A DNA stretch of 64,000 nucleotides from Cryobacterium aureum (GTDB lineage Bacteria; Actinomycetota; Actinomycetes; Actinomycetales; Microbacteriaceae): assembly GCF_002954245.1 (NCBI RefSeq), contig NZ_PPTG01000048.1, positions 496,001 through 560,000 on the forward strand. Direction: 5' to 3'. Both the position numbers and the translations under genes were made by a program. Below, piece by piece: positions 9,380 to 17,933 of the stretch (positions within the stretch are counted from its first letter, which is position 1; each line of letters starts with the position of its first letter). Under the pieces are notes generated by a model. The model was not told the DNA's origin and did not search any database. It saw only the letters and a list, made by a program, of their open reading frames with translations.

Positions 9380-10621
9380 ATGTCTCCCTCCCGGCGTGTC
9401 CTCCTCCGGCGCCGAAGGCTGGCCGTCTTCAGTGTTCTCCTCGTTGTAGTGGGCGGAATCGGCTATGTCGGCGCCACCAACCTGGCCCCCGTACCGGGCA
9501 GCGCAGCAGCCCTCGTGCAACCGGCCGCACTCACCCAACCGGCGGCTGCACCGACCTGGCCGACCTTCGGCGAGAGTGCCATCGGGGCGGTGGGTTTTCC
9601 CGGCGTTCTGGCCTCGACCGGCGAGCAGGACACAGTGCCGATCGCGAGCATCACCAAAATGGTCACGGCCCTGGTCATCCTCGATGCCAAGCCACTCGCT
9701 GCCGGTGAGGACGGACCCGACATTACCTTCACCGACGCCGACGTGGACAGGTACTACGACGCGATCGCCGAGAACGGTTCGGTGGCACCGGTCGTCTCTG
9801 GAATGGTGCTCACCCAACGTGAGGCTTTTGAGGCGATGCTGCTGCCGTCGGCCAACAACTATGCATCTTCCCTCGCGGCGTGGGCGTACGGATCCGTGGA
9901 CAACTACCTGACGGCTGCGAAAACTTGGCTGGCCGACAACGACCTGAGCCGGACAAGTATCGCCGACACGAGTGGCCTCTCCTCGTCGAGCGTAAGCAGC
10001 CTGGCCGACCTGGTCGAGATCGGCAAACTGGTCGTCGGCCACCCGGCCCTGGCCGAAATCGTCGCCCTCCCCTCGGCGGTCCTGCCAGTCATCGGCACCA
10101 TCACCAACACCAACAAGCTGCTGGGGCGCGACGGGGTTGACGGCATCAAGACCGGTACAACGGATGTCGCTGGCGCCTGCCTACTGTTCTCGACCGATTT
10201 CACGGTCGGCACCAGCACGGTCACCCTCGTCGGGGTGGTGCTCGGCGGTGACACGCACTCCGAGCTCAACTCGGCAATCGGCGCGCTGATCGAGAGCGTG
10301 CAGCCCGGTTTTCATGAGGTGGTCCTCGCCGAAGAAGGTGCCGTGTTCGGCAGTTACACGACCGAGTGGGGTGATGAGAGCAACATCGTGGCCGAGAAGG
10401 CGGCATCCGTTCTGGTCTGGTCGGATTCACCGATCACCGGAGCGGTGACGGCCGATGATGTGCAGCTCGGCCGGGCCGGTGACGAGGTCGGTGACGTGAT
10501 GTTCACGATCGGTGGCGCAACACCGACGACGATAGCCGTGCCGCTCGAACTCCACCAGACCCTGGCCGACCCCGGTCCGGCATGGCGCATGGGGCACCCC
10601 GGCCAACTCGCGGCCGGCTGA
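9380..10621 (+). CDS. D-alanyl-D-alanine carboxypeptidase (S11, PBP5-like)
   Basis: A 413-residue penicillin-binding protein that trims the terminal D-Ala of peptidoglycan stem peptides outside the membrane. An Arg-rich start plus a hydrophobic segment (about 14-33) forms a signal anchor. The catalytic motifs are SITK (S90 and K93), SAN near residue 155 and KTGT near residue 258. The C-terminal 100 residues form a beta-rich domain. TAGGCT (9368-9373) lies 6 nt before the ATG, a leaderless arrangement. Confidence 0.9.
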   Translation: MSPSRRVLLRRRRLAVFSVLLVVVGGIGYVGATNLAPVPGSAAALVQPAALTQPAAAPTWPTFGESAIGAVGFPGVLASTGEQDTVPIASITKMVTALVILDAKPLAAGEDGPDITFTDADVDRYYDAIAENGSVAPVVSGMVLTQREAFEAMLLPSANNYASSLAAWAYGSVDNYLTAAKTWLADNDLSRTSIADTSGLSSSSVSSLADLVEIGKLVVGHPALAEIVALPSAVLPVIGTITNTNKLLGRDGVDGIKTGTTDVAGACLLFSTDFTVGTSTVTLVGVVLGGDTHSELNSAIGALIESVQPGFHEVVLAEEGAVFGSYTTEWGDESNIVAEKAASVLVWSDSPITGAVTADDVQLGRAGDEVGDVMFTIGGATPTTIAVPLELHQTLADPGPAWRMGHPGQLAAG

Positions 10622-10686
10622 CTCGCACCCGATCGACCGGCACGTTTCACGCCGCACTGCATCAAAACGAATGCGGGAAACTCCGG

Positions 10687-11475
10687 TCAGACCGGGGGGA
10701 GCGTGAACGGGCCGGCATCGGGCCGCTTGGGCAGCACGTGGTCGCCAGAGGACTGGTGGCGCACCCGGCGCAGCACCCAGGGCACCAGGTATTCCCGAGC
10801 CCAGGCGAGGTCTTCCGTGCGAGCCTGTCGCCAGGTGGTGCCCGGCATCGGCTCGGGTTCACTCGGTTCGAGGGAATTGCGCACGTTGAGGGTCTGCAAC
10901 ACCATGCGCGCGACCGTGTGGTGCCCGAGCGCGTTCAGGTGCAATCGGTCGGGCGCCCACCTGCGCGGGTCCTGAATCTCGGTGAGCTGCCACATGTCGG
11001 CCACTATGCAGTCGTACTTCGTGGCGATCGCGCGGATGTTCTCGTTGTAGATGGCGACCTTGCCGCGGATGCTGCGAAAAACGGGGGAGAAGCCCACATC
11101 GGCGCCGGTGAACAGCACGACCGTCGCGCCGTCGCTGGTCAAACGGGAAATGGCTTCGTCACAGCGGGCCGCGATGACGTCCGGGTCGGTTCCAGGGCGA
11201 ATCACGTCGTTGCCGCCAGCCGAGATGGTGATCAGATCCGGGCGCAGGGCCAGAGCTGGTTCGATCTGCTCATCGGCAATCTGCCGGATGAGTTTGCCGC
11301 GCACGGCCAGGTTGGCGTACGCGAAATCCTCGGTGCCGTCACTGAGAATTTCGGCGACCCGGTCAGCCCAGCCGCGGTGCCCGCCGGGGCTCTGCTCTTC
11401 CGGATCGCCGATGCCCTCGGTGAATGAATCGCCGAGCGCGACGTAGCGCGACCATGGATGCTGTTGCTTCGTCAT
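10687..11475 (-). CDS. SGNH/GDSL hydrolase
   Basis: A 262-residue SGNH-fold esterase. GDSFTEG (block I, Ser16), an Asn-containing ANLAVRG (block II/III), SAGGNDV (block III) and DRLHLNALGHH with the catalytic Asp and His (block V) are present. There is no signal peptide, so a cytoplasmic esterase or lipase acting on acyl or acetyl esters is likely. It is divergent from the helicase at 11557, with an 81-bp shared upstream region. The substrate is unknown. Confidence 0.88.
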   Translation of the reverse strand: MTKQQHPWSRYVALGDSFTEGIGDPEEQSPGGHRGWADRVAEILSDGTEDFAYANLAVRGKLIRQIADEQIEPALALRPDLITISAGGNDVIRPGTDPDVIAARCDEAISRLTSDGATVVLFTGADVGFSPVFRSIRGKVAIYNENIRAIATKYDCIVADMWQLTEIQDPRRWAPDRLHLNALGHHTVARMVLQTLNVRNSLEPSEPEPMPGTTWRQARTEDLAWAREYLVPWVLRRVRHQSSGDHVLPKRPDAGPFTLPPV

Positions 11476-11556
11476 CGACCCATTCTGTCTGAACAGCCCC
11501 CGCTGGTCGAACCCGGCGCACGCGAACGTCGGTGGCCTTTGGTAGATTTGTCAGAA

Positions 11557-13374
11557 GTGAATACTCCATCGGTTTTCGGTCCCGCACAGGGAACGAGTGC
11601 AGCCGAACACCTGTCGCCGTCCTTCCCCGAACGCGCCGCCTGGGGCACCGCCGGCAAACTGCGTGCCTGGCAGGCCGAGGCGCTTGAAGCCTATTTCGTG
11701 CACGAACCGCGCGACTTTCTGGCCGCGGCCACGCCGGGCGCCGGCAAGACCACGTTTGCCCTGCGACTCGCTGCTGAACTTCGGTCCCGGCGCACCATCG
11801 ATCGCATCACCGTCGTGGCGCCGACAGAGCATCTCAAGAACCAGTGGGCGGATGCCGCGGCGCGCGCGGGCATCCGTCTGGATCCCATGTTCAAGAACGC
11901 CGACCGCAGTTACGGCAGCCACTACCACGGCGTCGTGGTGACCTACGCGCAGGTGGCGGCGCGTGCCGCCCTCCACAAGCAGCTCACCGAGTCGAGTCGT
12001 ACGCTCGTCATCCTCGACGAGATCCACCACGGAGGAGACGCCCTGAGCTGGGGCGACGCCATCCGCGAGGCCTTCGGCCCGGCCACTCGCCGTCTGTCCC
12101 TTACCGGCACTCCGTTCCGCTCGGACACCTCGCCCATCCCGTTCGTCAGCTACCTGCCCGATAAGCACGGCATCCGCATGTCGCAGAGCGACTACGCCTA
12201 CGGCTACGGGCGCGCCCTGGCCGACGGCGTCGTGCGCCCGGTGATGTTCATGGTCTACGCCGGGCACATGAAGTGGCGCACCCGCGCCGGCGACGAGATG
12301 GAAGCCAAGCTCGGCGAGGGCAATACCAAGGACATCACCAGCCAGGCCTGGCGCACCGCGCTCGAGCCGAGCGGCCAGTGGATCCCCTCCGTATTGCGTG
12401 CCGCCAACTCGCGCCTGACCGAAGTGCGGCACGGAATACCGGATGCCGGCGGCCTCGTCATCGCCACCGACCAGACCACCGCACGCGCCTACGCGGTCAT
12501 CCTCGAGGACATCTGTGGCGAGCCGGTCACTATCGTGCTGTCCGACGAGAAGGAGGCGAGCGACCGCATCGATGAGTTCTCCAAGAACACCCGCCGCTGG
12601 ATGGTGGCTGTGCGCATGGTGTCAGAGGGCGTCGACGTTCCGCGCCTCGCCGTCGGCGTCTACGCGACTAGCGCAGCGACCCCGCTGTACTTCGCCCAGG
12701 CGATCGGCCGGTTTGTGCGGGCGCGGCGACGCGGTGAGACTGCATCCATTTTTCTGCCGAACGTTCCCGGGCTGCTCAGCCTGGCCAACGCGCTCGAGCT
12801 GGAACGCGACCACGCCCTCGATCGCAGCAACCGTGAAGACGGCGACGACGGCATGTACAACCCCGAAGACGCCATGGTCGCCGCGGCGAACAAGGAGGAG
12901 AAAGCGTCCGATGACCTCGGCCTGGACGATTTCACCTGGCAGGCCCTCGACTCCCAGGCCACCTTCGACATGGTCATGTTCGACGGAGATGAATTCGGCG
13001 AGCTGGCTGAGCCTGGCACCGACGAGGAGTTCGACTTCATCGGTATCCCGGGCCTGCTCGAGCCGGAGCAGGTCTCTGAGCTGCTTCGGCAACGCCAGTC
13101 GCGGCAGTCCAAGCGCTCCACCGATAAGCGCAAAGACCCGGTGACCGGTGAAATCGCCCCGCTTGAGCCGCCGCCCCTGTATCGCACCCTCAAGGAACAG
13201 CGCACCCTGCTGTCGAGCCTGGTCGGCATGTGGTCGAAGCTGGCTAATGAACCGCACGGCATGATCCACGCCGAGATGCGGCGAATCTGTGGCGGGCCTG
13301 CCGTTGCCCAGGCCAGCGTCACCCAGCTGCAGATGCGCATCGACCTGCTGCGCCGGCGCCTCGGCCGCAGCTGA
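11557..13374 (+). CDS. DEAD/DEAH-box SF2 helicase
   Basis: A 605-residue ATP-dependent helicase. The N-terminal RecA domain has PGAGKTT (Walker A), DEIHHGG (motif II) and LTGTPFRSD (motif III). The second RecA domain has SEGVDVPRL and QAIGRFVRAR (motif VI). The C-terminal third is acidic and charged, with no recognised nuclease domain. This type resembles the XPB/RecG-like or type III restriction-like single-chain helicases common in actinobacteria. The start is GTG at 11557, with TAGATT (11543-11548) 8 nt upstream; the open frame reaches 11458, but that would run into the divergent gene. Confidence 0.88.
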   Translation: MNTPSVFGPAQGTSAAEHLSPSFPERAAWGTAGKLRAWQAEALEAYFVHEPRDFLAAATPGAGKTTFALRLAAELRSRRTIDRITVVAPTEHLKNQWADAAARAGIRLDPMFKNADRSYGSHYHGVVVTYAQVAARAALHKQLTESSRTLVILDEIHHGGDALSWGDAIREAFGPATRRLSLTGTPFRSDTSPIPFVSYLPDKHGIRMSQSDYAYGYGRALADGVVRPVMFMVYAGHMKWRTRAGDEMEAKLGEGNTKDITSQAWRTALEPSGQWIPSVLRAANSRLTEVRHGIPDAGGLVIATDQTTARAYAVILEDICGEPVTIVLSDEKEASDRIDEFSKNTRRWMVAVRMVSEGVDVPRLAVGVYATSAATPLYFAQAIGRFVRARRRGETASIFLPNVPGLLSLANALELERDHALDRSNREDGDDGMYNPEDAMVAAANKEEKASDDLGLDDFTWQALDSQATFDMVMFDGDEFGELAEPGTDEEFDFIGIPGLLEPEQVSELLRQRQSRQSKRSTDKRKDPVTGEIAPLEPPPLYRTLKEQRTLLSSLVGMWSKLANEPHGMIHAEMRRICGGPAVAQASVTQLQMRIDLLRRRLGRS

Positions 13375-13404
13375 TTCAGCGAAACTCCCGAGCGGCTGCC
13401 CGAT

Positions 13405-14607
13405 CTAGCCGGCTTCACCGTAGCTGCTGCCCGCACCGACCGGCACCCGGGCCACCAACAGGGCGGTCAGAATGTCGTCCATCAGGTCGTCTACGTGCTC
13501 CAGCCCAATGGAGATCCGCACGATCCCGGCGGCCGGCCGGGCGTCGGGCGCGACCGGTCGGTGCGTGAGTGACGCCGGATGCTGCACCAGGGAGTCGACA
13601 CCGCCGAGCGACACGGCGTGGGTGATCAGACGCAGTGCCTCGGTGAAACGCAGGGCCGCCGCGTAGCCGCCGAGATCTAGGGCGAGGAGCGACCCGGCGC
13701 CCGAGCACTGCCGCCCGATCAACCCCTGCGGATCCTGGCCGGGCAGGCCGGGGTAGAGCACACGCACCAGAGCCGGGTGTCCAGCCAGTCGACTCGCCAC
13801 TTCCGCCGCCGTCGCCTGCTGGGCGCGTACCCGCACCGGAAGGGTACGCAATCCGCGGTGCAGCAGGTAGGCATTGAACGGGGTCAGCAGCCCACCGGTG
13901 AGCGCCCGCACCTGCCGCAGGCGCACCATCCACTCGTCGGGCCCGGAGACAGTCCCGCCCATGGCGTCGCCGTGTCCGCCGAGAAACTTGGTTGCGCTGT
14001 GCAGCACGAGCGTGGCGCCGCACTGCAGCGGACGCTGAAGTACGGGAGTGGCAAAGGTGTTGTCCACCAGCACCGGCACGTCGCCGGCCGCGTCGACGAC
14101 CGCCCGAATATCGGTCAGTTCAAGGGTCGGGTTGGCCGGCGTCTCCAGAATGACCAGGCCGGTGTCCGAGCGGATGGCCGCGGTCAGCCCGACCAGATCG
14201 GTCCAGGTGACCGTTGTGCCGAGCAGCCCGCTCGCCAGGACGTGATCGGTCCCACCATACAGCGGTCGCAGGGCGACGATGTGCGGTTTGCCGGCGGTGA
14301 CCGTCGCGATCAGGGTCGCGGTGAGGGCGGCCATTCCGGTCGCGAAGGCGACTGTGCCTTCGGCTTGTTCCAACGCCGCGAGCGCGCTTTCGAAGCGGGC
14401 GACTCCGGGCTGCCAGAGGCGCTGGTACACGGCCGAGTCCCCTGGTTTCGGGGTTCCGCCGGTCGCGAGATTCTCGTACGACTCACCGCCGGACTCCACG
14501 CCGCGCAGCGGATTGGTGGTGGATAGGTCGATACTCGGAACGTGAACGCTGGCCTCGGTGAGGCCGTCCATTCCGGCATGCACGGCAAGGGTTTCAATAT
14601 GTGACAT
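13405..14607 (-). CDS. trans-sulfuration PLP enzyme (cystathionine gamma-synthase/lyase family)
   Basis: A 400-residue gamma-family PLP enzyme. The cofactor lysine is K207 in HSATKFLGGHGD, the pyridine-binding Asp is in LVDNTFATP (about residue 182), and YGGT is the phosphate/substrate loop. It could act as cystathionine gamma-synthase, gamma-lyase or methionine gamma-lyase; sequence alone does not decide. ATG at 14607 is chosen (GAGGG about 13 nt upstream); ATG at 14619 is an alternative. It is divergent from an Lrp/AsnC regulator, a frequent pairing that suggests amino-acid-responsive control. Confidence 0.9.
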   Translation of the reverse strand: MSHIETLAVHAGMDGLTEASVHVPSIDLSTTNPLRGVESGGESYENLATGGTPKPGDSAVYQRLWQPGVARFESALAALEQAEGTVAFATGMAALTATLIATVTAGKPHIVALRPLYGGTDHVLASGLLGTTVTWTDLVGLTAAIRSDTGLVILETPANPTLELTDIRAVVDAAGDVPVLVDNTFATPVLQRPLQCGATLVLHSATKFLGGHGDAMGGTVSGPDEWMVRLRQVRALTGGLLTPFNAYLLHRGLRTLPVRVRAQQATAAEVASRLAGHPALVRVLYPGLPGQDPQGLIGRQCSGAGSLLALDLGGYAAALRFTEALRLITHAVSLGGVDSLVQHPASLTHRPVAPDARPAAGIVRISIGLEHVDDLMDDILTALLVARVPVGAGSSYGEAG

Positions 14608-14725
14608 CGGTGGCAGCATGCCCTCACAGAAACAGATTCTGTGCGCCCGCGCAAGTGACCCTGCAGACCCTTGCAAATCCAAGACCCGAATCGCATAAAC
14701 TCCTTAGTAACGAGGGAGTCTGTTG

Positions 14726-15205
14726 ATGGAATCGAAGAAGCCGGAACTTGATCGGGTTGACCGCGCGCTGTTGCGCGCCCTGTCGGTCAATGCCAGGGCT
14801 TCGGGAGCTGCCCTGGCCAGTGAAATCGGCGTTGCCGAGTCCACTGTGTCGTTGCGCCTGCGTCGCCTGCAGCAGCTCGGCCACATTCGTGGCTACCGGG
14901 CCAATATCGACCTGGCTGCCCTTGGTGCCAGCCTGCAGGCGCTTATCTCGGTGCGGCTGGCCAAGCACGCCCGGGTGCAGATCGACGACTTTCGGAACGC
15001 CGCCCCGCACTGGCCCGGTGTGATCGGGCTGTTCCACACGGCTGGTGCCGACGACTACCTGCTGCACGTGGCCGCAGCGGATGCGTCCCACTTGCGTGAC
15101 TTCGTGCTCGAGCACCTGGCCGAGCATCCGGCAGTCGCCCACACCGAGACCAACCTCATCTTTGAGTATGTCGACGGCGATGGCTGGCAGGACCTGGTGA
15201 AGTAA
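14726..15205 (+). CDS. Lrp/AsnC-family transcriptional regulator
   Basis: A 159-residue feast/famine regulator. The N-terminal winged helix-turn-helix (DRALLRALSVNARASG, then VAESTVSLRLRRL) occupies residues about 7-60, followed by a RAM ligand-binding domain with the characteristic GADDYLLHV segment. These proteins form dimers or octamers and bind amino acids. ATG at 14726 has GAGGGAG 9-10 nt upstream; the TTG codon just before it is rejected. It probably controls the divergent PLP enzyme and itself from the 118-bp intergenic region. Confidence 0.92.
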   Translation: MESKKPELDRVDRALLRALSVNARASGAALASEIGVAESTVSLRLRRLQQLGHIRGYRANIDLAALGASLQALISVRLAKHARVQIDDFRNAAPHWPGVIGLFHTAGADDYLLHVAAADASHLRDFVLEHLAEHPAVAHTETNLIFEYVDGDGWQDLVK

Positions 15206-15252
15206 CCGGTGGCCTGCCCCGGCATCAGCGGGCGGGCGCATCCGCTTAAAAC

Positions 15253-15286
15253 AAGAACGCCCCCCGCGTGAGCGGGAGGCGTTCTT
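15253..15286. terminator. bidirectional terminator between lrp-type gene and cspA
   Basis: AAGAACGCC (15253-15261) pairs with GGCGTTCTT (15278-15286), and CCCGC (15263-15267) with GCGGG (15272-15276), closing on GTGA with a single C/A mismatch. The U-tract is short on both strands. It lies between two convergent genes. Confidence 0.85.
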
Positions 15287-15298
15287 CGCAAGCTCTAT

Positions 15299-15502
15299 TT
15301 AGAGGGCGCGGATGTTCTCGGCCTGAGGACCCTTGGGGCCCTGGGTTACCTCGAACTCGACCTTCTGGTTCTCGTCGAGGGACTTGTAGCCATTCGACGC
15401 GATCGCGGAGTAGTGCGCGAAAACATCGGCGCTTCCGTCGTCGGGTGCGATAAAGCCGAAGCCCTTTTCAGCGTTGAACCATTTCACGGTACCTGTTGCC
15501 AT
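15299..15502 (-). CDS. cspA: cold-shock protein
   Basis: A 67-residue OB-fold RNA chaperone. [12 protein letters not shown] carries RNP1 (KGFGFI) and DVFAHYSAI carries RNP2 (VFAHY, with His in place of the usual second Phe). It melts secondary structure in mRNA at low temperature. GGAGGAG lies about 9 nt before the ATG. The leader is long and structured, as in other csp genes. Confidence 0.96.
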   Translation of the reverse strand: MATGTVKWFNAEKGFGFIAPDDGSADVFAHYSAIASNGYKSLDENQKVEFEVTQGPKGPQAENIRAL

Positions 15503-15811
15503 TTGTAAAACTCCTCCAGGAGTGTTAGACCGGCCCCGACTGTCGGGACCGTTCGTCGCGGTATTCGTCGTCCGCTTCCGAAAGGAATGTGGCGCACTGA
15601 CTACGATCCAGATGAATCACGATCAGTGCGTTTAAGACGTGCAAGCACTACAACTTCGAGTCCAACACTAGCCCACATGTCTGGATGGTTTCGGAATTCC
15701 CAGCTTTTTTGACATGAAAGCGTTACGTTTGCAGTAAAAAAACGGTGAACTCCGGGTCTACCACTGGCAGCCGGCCCTCTGGGAGCATCGCGAAATACTG
15801 TTCCCGGCGTG
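15503..15811 (-). promoter_or_regulatory. long structured leader and promoter region of cspA
   Basis: This 309-bp stretch holds no gene. On the minus strand the ribosome binding site lies inside a small hairpin, ACTCC-TGGA-GGAGT (15508-15521 region). Further upstream are GGCCCCGAC/GTCGGGACC (about 15531-15549, one mismatch) and CGCACTGA (15593-15600) with TCAGTGCG (15623-15630). These could form a temperature-responsive leader. The promoter was not placed with confidence. The distal part, toward 15811, contains A-rich runs and the DUF3097 stop. Confidence 0.45.
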
Positions 15812-16648
15812 TCACTCGGCTGTCACAAAGTCGATCAGGTGTTCCACTCGGCCGAGAAGTTGCGGTTCCAGGTCGGCAAACGTGCGCACCTGGCCGAGAA
15901 TGCGCTGCCAGGCCCTGGCGATGTCGGCCTGCTCCTCGCGCGGCCAGCCAAGCGCGTCGCAGATGCCGTGTTTCCACTCGACACTCCGAGGTATCTCCGG
16001 CCACGCCGTGAGGCCCACCCGGGCCGGTTTCACAGATTGCCAGACGTCGACGAACGGATGCCCAACCACCAGCACGCTCGCCGCATACGGCCCGCGCGCC
16101 ACCGCTTCGGCAATGCGGCTCTCCTTCGAGCCCGGCACGAGGTGATCCACCAGAACTCCCACCCGACGCCCCGAGCCCGGACGGAATTCTCGAAGGATTT
16201 CGTCGAGATTATCGACACCCTCGATGTATTCCACGACGACCCCCTCGATGCGCAGGTCGGCGCCCCAGACCTTTTCCACCAGCTCGGCGTCATGCCGTCC
16301 CTCCACAAAGATGCGGCTGGCGCGAGCGATCCGGGCCGGAGCGTTCGGCACAGCGGTCGAGCCCGAGGCCGTGCGTACGCGTCCCAGCGCCGCGGCCATT
16401 GTCGGAGCGATCAGGGTGACCGGGCGCCCGTCGATCAGAAAGCCGGAACCGAGCGGAAACAGACGCAGTTTGCCGTGCCGATCTTCCAGTGTGACGATTT
16501 TCTTCTCCACGCGGATGACGGCACCGCAGAATCCGGTGGCGATTTCTTCGACGACCAGGTCACGGGTGGCCTCCTGGGTCGGAATGATTATGCGGCCGGC
16601 GTCGCGCCAGCCGGGGGAGAGCACGTCTGCACTGTATCGATCGTCCAT
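15812..16648 (-). CDS. DUF3097 family protein
   Basis: A 278-residue actinobacterial conserved protein. The N-terminal 90 residues are a beta-rich SH3-like part, and the remainder looks Toprim-like: FVEGRHDAELVEKVWG gives the conserved Glu, and VLVDHLVPGSKE a downstream Asp pair. This similarity suggests a nucleic-acid-related metal site, as in small primase or RNase M5-type proteins, but no function is established. The start is ATG at 16648, divergent from the SRAP gene, with only 59 bp between them. Confidence 0.85.
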   Translation of the reverse strand: MDDRYSADVLSPGWRDAGRIIIPTQEATRDLVVEEIATGFCGAVIRVEKKIVTLEDRHGKLRLFPLGSGFLIDGRPVTLIAPTMAAALGRVRTASGSTAVPNAPARIARASRIFVEGRHDAELVEKVWGADLRIEGVVVEYIEGVDNLDEILREFRPGSGRRVGVLVDHLVPGSKESRIAEAVARGPYAASVLVVGHPFVDVWQSVKPARVGLTAWPEIPRSVEWKHGICDALGWPREEQADIARAWQRILGQVRTFADLEPQLLGRVEHLIDFVTAE

Positions 16649-16707
16649 TGCATCGACGCTAGCCGACGTCCGCTCTGCGCCCCGGTAGGACGCGGTATTC
16701 TGAAAAT

Positions 16708-17418
16708 ATGTGTGGTCGATTCATCATTACCGATACGGCGCCGGATCTGGCGGCCATGTTCGATGTCGAGCATGAGGGGGAGAACCTCCCGGAGCCGTCG
16801 TGGAACATCCGGCCTACCGAGCAGATTCCGATCGTGCTCGAATCCAAACGCACCGACCCGGCCGTGCGCCGCTTGGAATCGGCACGCTGGTCGCTGATCC
16901 CGTCTTTTGCGACCGAACCGACGTCGAAATTTCCGACCTTTAACGCTCGGGCAGAAACCGCCGCTGAAAAGCCGACGTTCAAGACCAGTGTCAGGTCACG
17001 GCGTGCCTTGGTTCCGGCGACCGGCTACTTCGAGTGGCACACCGAAGGCACCGTCAAAACGCCGTACTTCATCCACTCGGACGATGGCCTGCCGCTCGCG
17101 TTAGCCGGCCTGTATTCCTGGTGGAAGAATCCGGCCGCCGCTGACGCCGATCCGGCTCGGTGGGTGCTCTCAGCAACAATTTTGACCACGGAGGCCCAGG
17201 GCCCGCTCGCGCAGATTCACGACCGCACCCCGGTCGCCCTGCCGGAGGATTGGTGGGACCAGTGGTTGGATCCCGCCACCGAGGGCGATCAATCCCTGGT
17301 GGATGCCGCAGTGGCGGCGTCCCGCGAGGTGGTGGAATCGCTCAACTTTTACCAGGTTGCGCCGTTAACGGGTAACGGCCCCGAACTGATCGAGCCGGTC
17401 GACAACGATTCGATGTAA
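16708..17418 (+). CDS. SOS response-associated peptidase (SRAP/HMCES family)
   Basis: A 236-residue SRAP protein, which shields abasic sites in single-stranded DNA by forming a thiazolidine crosslink. Cys2 is exposed after Met removal (MCGRF), NIRPTEQIPIV follows, the catalytic Glu is in GYFEW (about residue 111) and the His in QIHDRTPV (about residue 171). TATTCT (16696-16701) lies 6 nt before the ATG at 16708, a leaderless promoter. No LexA box was recognised by eye. Confidence 0.93.
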   Translation: MCGRFIITDTAPDLAAMFDVEHEGENLPEPSWNIRPTEQIPIVLESKRTDPAVRRLESARWSLIPSFATEPTSKFPTFNARAETAAEKPTFKTSVRSRRALVPATGYFEWHTEGTVKTPYFIHSDDGLPLALAGLYSWWKNPAAADADPARWVLSATILTTEAQGPLAQIHDRTPVALPEDWWDQWLDPATEGDQSLVDAAVAASREVVESLNFYQVAPLTGNGPELIEPVDNDSM

Positions 17419-17521
17419 TCGCACTCGGCCCCAACCGGTACGCTCGATTTAGTACTAATACTCTGTACGTTCAAATCAGTGGCTGCACACTTGCGCGGGC
17501 GCTGCACTGAAAGGAACAGCC

Positions 17522-17686
17522 ATGAACATTGTCGCCTTCATCGTCGCGTTTGCGATCTTCGTCTTCGGTTTTTGGCTGTTCGGCCTGGCCTTCTCGGTCA
17601 CCTCGCTGATGGCGCCGATTTTCATCGGCGGAATCCTGTGCGTGGCCATCGCCATGGCCATCCCATTTCACCTGCTGCGCAACTAG
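17522..17686 (+). CDS. small membrane protein, 54 residues
   Basis: A 54-residue peptide starting MNIVAFIVAF, with two hydrophobic segments (about 3-24 and 31-50) separated by a short polar turn and ending HLLRN. AAGGAAC (17511-17517) is a good ribosome binding site. Upstream, AGTACTAATACT (17451-17462) is a near palindrome that may be an operator or overlap the promoter. No family is recognised. The short length, clear ribosome binding site and clean topology support a real gene. Confidence 0.65.
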   Translation: MNIVAFIVAFAIFVFGFWLFGLAFSVTSLMAPIFIGGILCVAIAMAIPFHLLRN

Positions 17687-17933
17687 GCTCAGGCCCGCTG
17701 GTTGGCCGTCTAGTTGTACTGCCCAGCCACGAGGTCCCGAGCAGCAGCACGACGATGGCGCCGAGGCTCGCGAGCCCGGCCAATAGGACTCAATGGTCAC
17801 AGGCTGATCGGGTCCAGAATGGACCGGTCACCCGCACAGCGCACGCTCGGCGCAGTGTCAGAATCGCACTGTATTGTGGGTTCTCGGTCGATTTCGCATC
17901 GATTGTCGTCGAATACGAGAGGTCCCGCCCAGG

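Noticed and set aside
14608-14725. SAM or other riboswitch upstream of the trans-sulfuration enzyme
   Set aside because: Only 118 bp are available between divergent genes, and no conserved riboswitch core was seen. The divergent Lrp-type gene explains regulation better.
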